A stretch of 27,856 bases of DNA from Nitrospirota bacterium. GTDB lineage: Bacteria > Nitrospirota > Thermodesulfovibrionia > Thermodesulfovibrionales > UBA6898. Below the pieces are notes generated by a model. It did not search any database. It saw only the letters and a program-made list of their open reading frames with translations, and had not been told where the DNA came from. A program made the position numbers and the translations under genes. This document shows positions 1-7,500 of the stretch, piece after piece; positions within the stretch are counted from its first letter, which is position 1; each line of letters starts with the position of its first letter. The stretch spans positions 1 through 27,856 of the forward strand of contig JAOUFP010000002.1 of NCBI GenBank assembly GCA_029858145.1. The letters are read 5' to 3'.

Positions 1-2719
1 AGCGGGGGAGGTCTGTGTTCCCCAATGTTCGCCGGGGGAAATCAGACAGTCTTACGGCAAACGCGAGGGCCGCCACTGCAGCAGCCACACACAGGTCCGC
101 ACCGTTGAGTATGACCAGACTGCCCGGTCCCTTCATATTCGGGAGAGCGAAAAAGAGAAGCAATAAACCGGACGGGGCCATGAGCGCAGCCACCCAACGT
201 AAACCTTCGTGTTCCACGCGCCTGTTCAACCAGAGTAGCGACAGGGCCTCAAAGACGAGGGTCAGTCCCAGCCATCCCTGTTCGAGCAGCATTAAAGGAA
301 CTGCGGATATATAAAACAGAAGTGCTCCCCCATGAAACGCGAGTATGGAGTTTTTTTCCGGTCTTCCTTTCAACAGAGACTTCAAAACCGAGACGGCCGG
401 CAATTTTAAAAATGCCAGCACAAGAGGCACCCACCCGCTCACCTCGCGCGGCCACAGATGATCCGCCGCCCATATCAGAAACAGTCCCTGAAATACCTCG
501 AAAAGCGCCCAACCCATCCAAACCCTCGGCCATTTTTCAAAGGACTTATAAAAGAGAAAAGGAATGACTGCGGCAGCAAAGAACAATGCTCCTGACCAGA
601 GCAGCCCGGAAAAGAAAATATCCTGCTCAAGGCCCGGCCTCAAGACCCAGACCCCCTGCGCAAAAACAGCTGACAGCAGGGCCACAACCCCCAAGGCTTG
701 AGAAAACAGCCTTTTGGACAGGAACAGGCTGAGGATCAGAAAGCAGACCAGGGTGACCATGCCCGGATGCGGCAGGAGGGGGCTCTGGAGCCAGAAGGTC
801 ACCGCAAGCAGGACAAATCCGCCCATGCCAGGAAACGCCGTGACCCATTCGGTCATCCTCTTGGCGGTCTCGGGAGAAACACCGGAAGGCACACTGCCGC
901 TTAGATTCAGTTTGCTTATCCATTCGGGCAATTTCATAAGGGCGTACACAATGGCAACGCTCGATATGGTTCCGGCAAGCAGCAGAAACCCGTAAAATCC
1001 CAAAGAGGTGAAATCAGCCGGCATCCTCAGGACCCAGAACAATCCGCTGACAATAAAAAGGAGGACAAGCAGGCCCGCCTGGATAACGGCACTGAACAGG
1101 AGACTGATCAGGATTATCAGCAGTTCCAGGACCAAAATTACAGACCAGAACCAGAAGGAAATCTGCGGGTTTCTCATTACAACAGCAAGAATCATTACCC
1201 CCATGGCAACCGGGAAGACCTGAAACCAGCGCAGATTAACGCGGTCCAGACCATACTTGCGTATGAGCACAACAGGCCCCAGCCCTCCAACAGCCCCATA
1301 GACAAGCATGATCGCAAAACTCCAGGATACGCTCCGGGGATTCAGATGCAGAAAAGCCCATAAAAAGGCCACCCCGAAGGTTATGGCCCCATAAGGGATG
1401 ACGCGCTTGAACCAGCCCTGATTCCTGTAGGCAAGAATCACGGCGCCTGCCGCGCCTGCGGTAATCAAAAAAAACGGAGCGCTTCCCGGATCGCCCAGCA
1501 ACCCTAAAGCAACAACCGGCACGGATATATACAGGACATTGCCGGTCCAGGAAAAGAGCTGATTTTCTTCGGGATTTTCCTTCATCAGTCCCACAAAAAC
1601 GCTGAACAGGGATACATGGATTGTCCATAGGAGTGCGATCATGAGCGGCGAAGTTTCCATGAGACCACCAAAGGCTCCCAGAAAGAGACTGCCGGTTGTT
1701 CCGGTTGTCGCGAAAAGAAGGAGACTGACAGAGTTCAGCCTCCTTACTACCTGATAAAGGCCCGTGTTTATGATCGCTAGGTAGAGAAAAAGCATCGACA
1801 GACTGTCCTGGCCCAGACTTACCAGAAACGGGGTGACATACGCTCCCAATGCCCCGAGGACTGAAATAGCTATGCCCCTGTAATAAACAGCCAGGACAAA
1901 AGCCGCAGCAGATACCACGGTCAGGAGTCCGAACCCCAAAGGTTTTGAAAGGAAATGGTAATAGAGGGTGGCGGCAAAAACAACGCTGTAAAGAACACCG
2001 ATACCACCGGCCCCGAGAGTATGCCGGAGGACGTTATACCTTTTCCGTTCAAAACGTCCTGAGGCGATAATCAGCAGTAGTCCGGCAAGAGCACCGATAA
2101 TCAAACGCAGGGACGGCGGAAGCAGGTCCCGGTCTATGGAATACTTCACGAAAAATCCGGCCCCGATAAAGAGGGCGATTCCTCCCAGCCAGGCAAAAAG
2201 TTTAACGCCGGTAAAGAGCTCCCAGTCCACATTCGCCTTGAATTCTTCCCAGCGCTGGATCCATCCTGATACAGAAGGTTCTTTCCGCGTATCCTCCGGA
2301 AACTCCCCGCTCTTCTGCTTTCCTGCAAACCGCGGCTCAGGACTTCCGGGGGAGGCAGAAAGATCAAATGCCGGTTCAGGTTCCAGTTCCGGGGATGAGG
2401 ACGGCACTGCATGAACTTCCGGCAGATCAAGAGACTGAATCGTGAGCGGCTCCGGTATCTGGGGAGGTTCCGGGATTGGCGGAGGCCCGGGGAAAAAGAG
2501 TGGTGCCGGTTCTGCTGTCTTTTCCTCCGGTTCTTTTGTCTTTCCCATTTCTTCAGCCAAGGGCTGTATGGAAGACCGGGCTTGAGATTCAAACAGCATC
2601 CTCAGCTCCCAGATCTTCGCTTCCAGGTCAGCTATCTTTTCTTGATGCCTGAGTTTCTGCCTGTAAATGATGATGTACAGGACAATAACCGAAAAAAAAA
2701 GGAAACATTCAATCCACAT
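1..2719 (-). CDS. DUF2339 family multi-pass membrane protein (C-terminus cut by window edge)
   Basis: One uninterrupted frame runs from ATG 2719-2717 to the left edge, giving at least 906 codons with no stop in the window. AAAGGGGA lies just upstream as ribosome binding site. Residues 2-19 form a transmembrane anchor, followed by a short charged helix (20-45) and a Pro/Glu-rich low-complexity linker (about 60-150). From about residue 163 comes the DUF2339 signature, NVDWELFTGVKLFAWLGG followed by a GAGFFVKY segment. Then there are many hydrophobic helices with short charged loops to the edge. DUF2339 proteins are large bacterial inner-membrane proteins of unknown biochemical role, usually 800-1100 residues, so little seems to be missing. 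The gene lies 138 bp after the acyltransferase fusion on the same strand and could be read through from it, although a weak hairpin lies between. The family call is confident; I cannot assign a function. Confidence 0.9.
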   Translation of the reverse strand, partial: MWIECFLFFSVIVLYIIIYRQKLRHQEKIADLEAKIWELRMLFESQARSSIQPLAEEMGKTKEPEEKTAEPAPLFFPGPPPIPEPPQIPEPLTIQSLDLPEVHAVPSSSPELEPEPAFDLSASPGSPEPRFAGKQKSGEFPEDTRKEPSVSGWIQRWEEFKANVDWELFTGVKLFAWLGGIALFIGAGFFVKYSIDRDLLPPSLRLIIGALAGLLLIIASGRFERKRYNVLRHTLGAGGIGVLYSVVFAATLYYHFLSKPLGFGLLTVVSAAAFVLAVYYRGIAISVLGALGAYVTPFLVSLGQDSLSMLFLYLAIINTGLYQVVRRLNSVSLLLFATTGTTGSLFLGAFGGLMETSPLMIALLWTIHVSLFSVFVGLMKENPEENQLFSWTGNVLYISVPVVALGLLGDPGSAPFFLITAGAAGAVILAYRNQGWFKRVIPYGAITFGVAFLWAFLHLNPRSVSWSFAIMLVYGAVGGLGPVVLIRKYGLDRVNLRWFQVFPVAMGVMILAVVMRNPQISFWFWSVILVLELLIILISLLFSAVIQAGLLVLLFIVSGLFWVLRMPADFTSLGFYGFLLLAGTISSVAIVYALMKLPEWISKLNLSGSVPSGVSPETAKRMTEWVTAFPGMGGFVLLAVTFWLQSPLLPHPGMVTLVCFLILSLFLSKRLFSQALGVVALLSAVFAQGVWVLRPGLEQDIFFSGLLWSGALFFAAAVIPFLFYKSFEKWPRVWMGWALFEVFQGLFLIWAADHLWPREVSGWVPLVLAFLKLPAVSVLKSLLKGRPEKNSILAFHGGALLFYISAVPLMLLEQGWLGLTLVFEALSLLWLNRRVEHEGLRWVAALMAPSGLLLLFFALPNMKGPGSLVILNGADLCVAAAVAALAFAVRLSDFPRRTLGNTDLPR

Positions 2720-2857
2720 AAATTCCCCTTTCACCATCAGCTAACAGATACTGCCTGTCCGGCAGGTCAGGAAAGATAACATCAGAAAGGCAAAGAAAAA
2801 CCATATCCACCCCCAAACATTATCCGCTTTTTACGGATTTTTAGTACAGTTCTATTT
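2720..2857. other. Intergenic spacer between acyltransferase fusion and DUF2339 gene
   Basis: No coding potential was seen. It holds two short inverted repeats, CTGCC/GGCAG at 2751-2765 and ATCCG/CGGAT at 2822-2838. Only the ribosome binding site of the DUF2339 gene is clear; no convincing promoter was found. Confidence 0.5.
2822..2838 (-). terminator. Weak hairpin after the acyltransferase fusion
   Basis: Five-bp stem ATCCG/CGGAT with a 7-nt loop, 20 nt beyond the fusion-gene stop. On the minus strand the sequence after the stem (AATGTTTG) is only moderately T-rich, so it may attenuate rather than terminate. On the plus strand it is followed by TTTT, but no plus-strand gene precedes it. Confidence 0.25.
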
Positions 2858-5800
2858 TTACGCATTGCGGTGACCAAGGACCTCCCTTGCCATCTGCCTG
2901 AGCCCCCTGATATCGAGCTTGCCGCTTCCGAGAACCGGCAGTGCCTCGACCTCGAGATAATGATTCCGGTCCGGCTTCCAAAGGTTGGGGAGAAGACTTT
3001 CCTTTAGCGCGCGGTGCAGCGTACCGGTATCACTGGTCCCTTTCGCGTAGAGGACGACCAGCCTCTCCCCCTTCTTCTCGTCAGGGATTGAGGTGACCGC
3101 TAACGCCTGCCCGGGGAGGTTCAGACGGTTGCAGAGTTCTTCCTCGATAACGAGATGCGGTACCATCTCGCCACCGATTTTGCTGAAACGCGATAACCTG
3201 TCGGTGATCGTCAGAAACCCTTCCCCGTCCAGCCATCCCAGATCACCGGTGCTGTACCATCCGTCGCTCACTACGTCCGCGGTCTGTTCAGGCCTGCCCA
3301 GATATCCGCGCATCAGATTCGGTCCCTTGACCAGTATCAGTCCCTGCGCGCCCGCGGCAAGAGGTGCGCCGGTTTCAGGATCTGTTATCTTTACCGCAAC
3401 ACCGGGAATGGGATGCCCGACGCTCCCTTCGCGCGAACCCCTCTGTCGCACCCCGTCGATCTCCACATCAGGCAGGTTCAGGGCAACAACCGGCGACAAC
3501 TCGGTTGCGCCGTATCCTTCGAGCGGCCGGATTCCGAACCTTTCCTCAAACGCGTCGGCGATGCGCTTCTTCAGTTTTTCAGCACCTGCGACCACCAGCC
3601 GGAGCGATCTGAAATCCTCGGACGCGGCGCGGCGGATGTAGGCAAGCAGGAAGGTCGGGGTTGCGATGAGAAGGGTCGAACGGCGCTCCCGGACAACATC
3701 CGCAATCTTCGATCCGTCCATGGGGTTGGTGTGATAGGACGCTGAAAAACCGCTGAGCAGGGGCAGCCAGAGCGTTCCGGTAAAACCGAGTGAATGGAAA
3801 AAAGGGAGCGCGGAACATATGTTGTCATCCGGTACAACGCGGAATACCATTTGAAGCGCCTCGATATTCGAAAGGATATTGTGATGGGTGAGCATCACTC
3901 CCTTTGGGTCACCGGTGCTTCCGGAGGAGAATATGATCGTGGCCAGGTCTTTGGCCTTCAAAGCATAATTTGGCAGAAGCAGCCTGCAGGGAAGGAGGCG
4001 GGCCTTGAGCCATGCCTTTCTTTTTGCCGAGGGTGAGATCCGGGCCATCAGGTCTTCTATATACACCATACCTTCGATAACAGGCAATGTGCTGAACTTT
4101 TCAAGAAAGGCCTTCGAAGTGATAACGGTCCGGAGATTGCACTGGCCGGCCGAGGACCTGAAGGCCTCCGCGGATACCGTATAATTCAGGTTTACCGCGA
4201 CACCACCGCGCAGAATTACAGCCAGATTCGCCATTGCCCCTGCTGCTGAAGGAGGAAGAAGAATGCCTATTTTGTCCTGATCCGGCGCGATCTTTTTTAT
4301 CTCTTCAGAAAGTGCAATCGCCCCGGCAAGCGTATGCCCATAGGTCAGGTTCTTCCCTGAGGTATCCGACACGGCATTCCGCCGCCAGTTTTTCCGGGCC
4401 GTCCTGGTAAACATTTCGCCAAGTGATTTGCGCCCGATCCTGAGAGATTCAAAATAGTCACAGGAGAGTTCGGTCACCGCCTGCTTCATCTCGAACGGTC
4501 CTGATGCGGAAGGGAGGGGTTTTCCAAAGATAATGCTGACCGGATAAGGGAATCTGACCGGCAGGCGTGAGAGGAGTCTGCCGTGAGCGTAACTGAAGAT
4601 GCTCCCCCACGCACCACCGATATACACGGGAATGACCGGATAAGCAGTCCCCTTGACAATCCTTTCGAACCCCGGCCTGAATTCCCGGAGCATGCCGTTC
4701 CTCGTTATTGCGCCCTCGGCAAAGATGCAGACCAGGTATCCCTGGTCAAGGGCGGCGCGGGCATCCTGCAGAGACGCTGTAATCTGCCTTGGGGAATCCT
4801 CTGAGGACACCGGGATGACCTTCATCAGCCTGAACAGAGGGTTGAGAAGCCGTTTGTTATATATCCTCCGTTCCATAATAAAGCGTATGCGGCGCTGCTG
4901 TGTCGCTCCGAGGAGGAGAGCGTCCACCCATGTCACGTGGTTTGATATAAGAAGCGCGGGTCCGGTTACGGGTATATTGTCATTTCCCGTGACCCGGATC
5001 CTGTAGCAAAATCGCGTCAAAAGCAGGGCCAGAAAACGGACGAAAAAATCAGGAAGTACTTTCATTGTTATCAAGGTCAGTACAAGGGTCAAAAAGCCCA
5101 GCACCACAAACGCCTGGCCGGAGGAAAGCTTCAGGAGACTGCTCAGCAGATAGGTGAGACCCGATGCCAGCAGTACACCCGTCCAGTTCAGGAATACCGA
5201 TGCCGCGAGGATTTCACCGAGTCTTTCCTTTGGACTGCGCATCTGGATGAACGTCTGAAGGGGTACGATGAAAAGACCTGCGCTGAGTCCCAGGACAAAG
5301 ATCAACAGGATGACAAGAGAGAGCGACGGAGGAATGAAATGAAGGGCGAGCGCAGACGCTGTAAGCCCGAGTGTGCCGAGAGGAACAATGCCGAACTCTA
5401 CGCCCCGTCCGGAAAGCTTCCCTGCGGTCAGTGAGCCTGCGCCGATGCCCAGGGCGGTCATAAGAAAAAGATACCCGCTTTTTTCCTGGGTCAGACTGAG
5501 CAGTTGCATTCCATAGGGAATAAGGTTGATCTGCGTAAAGGCCGCCAGGACCATGAAATAGGCCGAACCAAGCACCGCGAGCAAAAGCTCCCCGTCCTGG
5601 CCCACATATCTCAGGCTGTTCCCTATGTCTTTCAAAAAAAAGAGCGAGAAGCCTTTGTCCGACCCTGCTGCCGGCGTCTTTTCAATTCTGGCACTCGTCA
5701 TAAGCCCGGCCAGTGAGATCGCGACACAGAAAAGAGATGCAACCGGATAATTCGCTCCGGTCATTTCCGAAAGCAGAGACGCGGTCGCCGTTCCGAGAAT

Positions 5801-6286
5801 GATCGCGAGATAGCTGAAGGATTCCAAAAGGCCGTTCGCGAAAGACAGCCGTTCCCGCCCGACAAGTTCCGGGATAATGCCGTACTTCGAAGGGGCAAAG
5901 AATGCGCTGTGGGTAGCCATCAGGAACAGCACCACATACAGGCCTGCTTCATTCCCTTCGAAAAAGAAAAAGGTCCCGAGCACCGTCACCGCCACTTCCA
6001 TGAGCTTTACGGCTGCAATGATACGCTGTTTGCTTATGCGGTCTGCAACAACGCCCGCAAATGAAGAGAAAAGCAGAAAAGGCAGGACAAAGACCGCTCC
6101 GGCCTTTGCGGCGGCGATACCGGCCTCAGACGGGCCTTTCTGCCCGATTATAAAGAAAACCATGAGCAGCTTCACGATATTGTCGTTGAGCGCCCCAAAG
6201 AACTGGGTTGCGTTCAGCCAGAAGAAAGAACCCGGCAAATTCCTTCTCTTTCCTTCCGCGGCTGTTCCGTTATTTGTTTCAGTCAT
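2858..6286 (-). CDS. aas: LplT-PlsC-acyl-ACP synthetase fusion (acyl-[ACP]-phospholipid O-acyltransferase)
   Basis: A three-part protein of 1142 aa. Residues 20-425 are an MFS-type transporter with about 12 helices, resembling the lysophospholipid flippase LplT. Residues 430-610 are a PlsC/LPLAT acyltransferase with the HX4D motif (H450 to D455) and the substrate motif EGAITRNG (524-531). Residues 625-1142 are an AMP-forming acyl-acyl carrier protein synthetase with P-loop SSGSTGDPKG (787-796), GYGATE (924-929), TGD (1013-1015) and a C-terminal catalytic lysine (K1123, GSGK). By family knowledge LplT brings lysophosphatidylethanolamine across the inner membrane, and Aas activates a fatty acid onto ACP and re-acylates the lysolipid. 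Here all steps sit in one polypeptide at the inner membrane. The ATG follows GGAGGGAG and overlaps the end of the amidohydrolase gene by 8 bp, implying translational coupling and sigma-54 control. Motifs look intact, so I expect an active enzyme. Transport substrate is inferred. Confidence 0.92.
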   Translation of the reverse strand: MTETNNGTAAEGKRRNLPGSFFWLNATQFFGALNDNIVKLLMVFFIIGQKGPSEAGIAAAKAGAVFVLPFLLFSSFAGVVADRISKQRIIAAVKLMEVAVTVLGTFFFFEGNEAGLYVVLFLMATHSAFFAPSKYGIIPELVGRERLSFANGLLESFSYLAIILGTATASLLSEMTGANYPVASLFCVAISLAGLMTSARIEKTPAAGSDKGFSLFFLKDIGNSLRYVGQDGELLLAVLGSAYFMVLAAFTQINLIPYGMQLLSLTQEKSGYLFLMTALGIGAGSLTAGKLSGRGVEFGIVPLGTLGLTASALALHFIPPSLSLVILLIFVLGLSAGLFIVPLQTFIQMRSPKERLGEILAASVFLNWTGVLLASGLTYLLSSLLKLSSGQAFVVLGFLTLVLTLITMKVLPDFFVRFLALLLTRFCYRIRVTGNDNIPVTGPALLISNHVTWVDALLLGATQQRRIRFIMERRIYNKRLLNPLFRLMKVIPVSSEDSPRQITASLQDARAALDQGYLVCIFAEGAITRNGMLREFRPGFERIVKGTAYPVIPVYIGGAWGSIFSYAHGRLLSRLPVRFPYPVSIIFGKPLPSASGPFEMKQAVTELSCDYFESLRIGRKSLGEMFTRTARKNWRRNAVSDTSGKNLTYGHTLAGAIALSEEIKKIAPDQDKIGILLPPSAAGAMANLAVILRGGVAVNLNYTVSAEAFRSSAGQCNLRTVITSKAFLEKFSTLPVIEGMVYIEDLMARISPSAKRKAWLKARLLPCRLLLPNYALKAKDLATIIFSSGSTGDPKGVMLTHHNILSNIEALQMVFRVVPDDNICSALPFFHSLGFTGTLWLPLLSGFSASYHTNPMDGSKIADVVRERRSTLLIATPTFLLAYIRRAASEDFRSLRLVVAGAEKLKKRIADAFEERFGIRPLEGYGATELSPVVALNLPDVEIDGVRQRGSREGSVGHPIPGVAVKITDPETGAPLAAGAQGLILVKGPNLMRGYLGRPEQTADVVSDGWYSTGDLGWLDGEGFLTITDRLSRFSKIGGEMVPHLVIEEELCNRLNLPGQALAVTSIPDEKKGERLVVLYAKGTSDTGTLHRALKESLLPNLWKPDRNHYLEVEALPVLGSGKLDIRGLRQMAREVLGHRNA

Positions 6287-7349
6287 CTGCTCCCTCCTCT
6301 TGCATCCTCACACTATTTTTGACGTTTTTTAAATTCCGCATCCGTTCCGCCAATACCCTGCCAGATCTTTCAAATATCGACCGGGGCACGCCAAGCGCCT
6401 GCTTAAGCCTGACATCCTGGTCCCACGGATTCTCCAGTCTCCGCAAGGAAAAGGCCTCCCTGATGCCAAGCGAAAAGGCGAAGTAAAAAGGAGAGACCGC
6501 CGATGTGTTCAGGATCGGCATATCCGTGCCGTAGAGGAGCTTTTTACGGATCCCCTCATGCCTGAGGAGTCTCCGGAGGTGCCCGGTCTTGTTGATCTGG
6601 GTAAGACTCGATACATCTGCGTACAGATTCGGGTATTCAGCAAACATCGGCAATATCCGCTCGAAATTGCTCTGACCTCCGTTCCTTCCATTGGCTGCTG
6701 CGTGTGCAGCGATTACGGTCACTCCAAGGTCAAGGGGCAGGCGGAGCCGCGCCGGGTCTGCCAGCTCATTTCTGGCCGCGGCAGTGAATGAATGTTCATT
6801 GCCTGTATGGGTCAGGAGCGGAAGACCGGTCTCTCTGAGGCGTACATAGAAGGGGATCAGCCGCCTGTCCGCCGGATCGATCTGCTGGATCGAAGGAAGC
6901 CACTTCAGGAGAACAGCCTTATCTTCCGCTGCCCTGTCAAGCCTCTCGATCGCGTCTTTCCGGTACGGATTAATGCTGGCGCCGAAATAGAGGTTGGCGT
7001 ACTTTCCGGCTTCGCGTGCAACAAATTCATTCGGGACATACAGCTCGCTCTGTGAAAGGTCAGGGGCGGCGTCATCACCGATCACGCAGTCAAGGGCGAG
7101 AACGACTGCGGCATCGACATGAAGGGAACACGCCAGTTTTTCGGAAAGGCGGCGGACGATGAGTGCATCACCGTGCTCTTCGAGTTCCGCATGGGTTACG
7201 CCAAAGGCGCTCAGATAAAGACCATATTTCCAGCTCTTCCGCATCGCAGGGGAAAGATGACAGCCGCTTCCGCATGCCCCCGCACCAGCTGCGTGACAAT
7301 GGATATCTATGATCTCCGGCACTATTGAATTGCTGCTTTTCTCTTTCAT
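6279..7349 (-). CDS. Amidohydrolase superfamily metal-dependent hydrolase (COG2159-like)
   Basis: A 356-aa TIM-barrel hydrolase. It shows the N-terminal metal motif DIHCH (H17, H19), a possible bridging Lys in LLKW (K149), LTHTGNEH (H181), IAAHAA (H216) and the late metal/catalytic Asp in YGTDMP (D276), in the order expected for amidohydrolase-superfamily members. No signal peptide is visible, so it is likely cytoplasmic. Members of COG2159 hydrolyse or decarboxylate varied small molecules, and the substrate cannot be read from sequence. It is the first gene downstream of a strong -24/-12 promoter and its stop overlaps the start of the lipid acyltransferase fusion, so a role near lipid turnover is inferred. 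Start is uncertain: ATG 7349 lies only 2 nt after the predicted transcription start and has no Shine-Dalgarno. A GTG at codon 10 (7322-7320) is an alternative, with metal ligands beginning shortly after. Confidence 0.83.
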   Translation of the reverse strand: MKEKSSNSIVPEIIDIHCHAAGAGACGSGCHLSPAMRKSWKYGLYLSAFGVTHAELEEHGDALIVRRLSEKLACSLHVDAAVVLALDCVIGDDAAPDLSQSELYVPNEFVAREAGKYANLYFGASINPYRKDAIERLDRAAEDKAVLLKWLPSIQQIDPADRRLIPFYVRLRETGLPLLTHTGNEHSFTAAARNELADPARLRLPLDLGVTVIAAHAAANGRNGGQSNFERILPMFAEYPNLYADVSSLTQINKTGHLRRLLRHEGIRKKLLYGTDMPILNTSAVSPFYFAFSLGIREAFSLRRLENPWDQDVRLKQALGVPRSIFERSGRVLAERMRNLKNVKNSVRMQEEGADD

Positions 7350-7361
7350 CGATATTTAAAA

Positions 7362-7378
7362 AGCAATGAATGTGCCAA
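7362..7378 (-). promoter_or_regulatory. Sigma-54 (-24/-12) promoter of the amidohydrolase-acyltransferase operon
   Basis: On the minus strand the sequence reads TTGGCAC, 5 nt, TTGCT. This keeps the invariant GG and GC dinucleotides with the exact canonical spacing of RpoN promoters. Predicted transcription start is near 7351, two bases before the ATG at 7349. A sigma-54 activator gene diverges immediately, which strongly supports the call. Confidence 0.87.
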
Positions 7379-7432
7379 TGTCCCCCCATATCTGAAACAA
7401 TTCGTAATATAACATTTTTTTTGCAATGCATA

Positions 7433-7449
7433 TCTCTCCTGAGGAGAGA
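7433..7449. promoter_or_regulatory. 17-bp perfect palindrome, probable enhancer (UAS) for the sigma-54 activator
   Basis: TCTCTCCT, a central G, and AGGAGAGA form a perfect 8+1+8 dyad. Its centre (7441) is about 90 bp upstream of the predicted sigma-54 start, the usual distance for enhancer-binding-protein sites. It is also just upstream of the regulator's own -35 box, suggesting autoregulation. Binding by the 7501-8988 product is inference. Confidence 0.55.
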
Positions 7450-7461
7450 GACCAACAAAAA

Positions 7462-7500
7462 GCATTGACATTGGATGCACATTAACTATACATTCAATGC
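7462..7500 (+). promoter_or_regulatory. Sigma-70-type promoter of the activator gene, flanked by an inverted repeat
   Basis: TTGACA at 7465-7470, 16-bp spacer, TATACA at 7487-7492. The start would fall near 7499-7501, on or next to the ATG. GCATTGA (7462-7468) and TCAATGC (7494-7500) form a 7-bp inverted repeat spanning the promoter, a possible second operator. Confidence 0.5.

Noticed and set aside
2146..2592. Open frame (148 codons) on the minus strand
   Set aside because: It overlaps the DUF2339 gene in a different frame and has an Arg/Ser/Pro-rich composition typical of a shadow frame.
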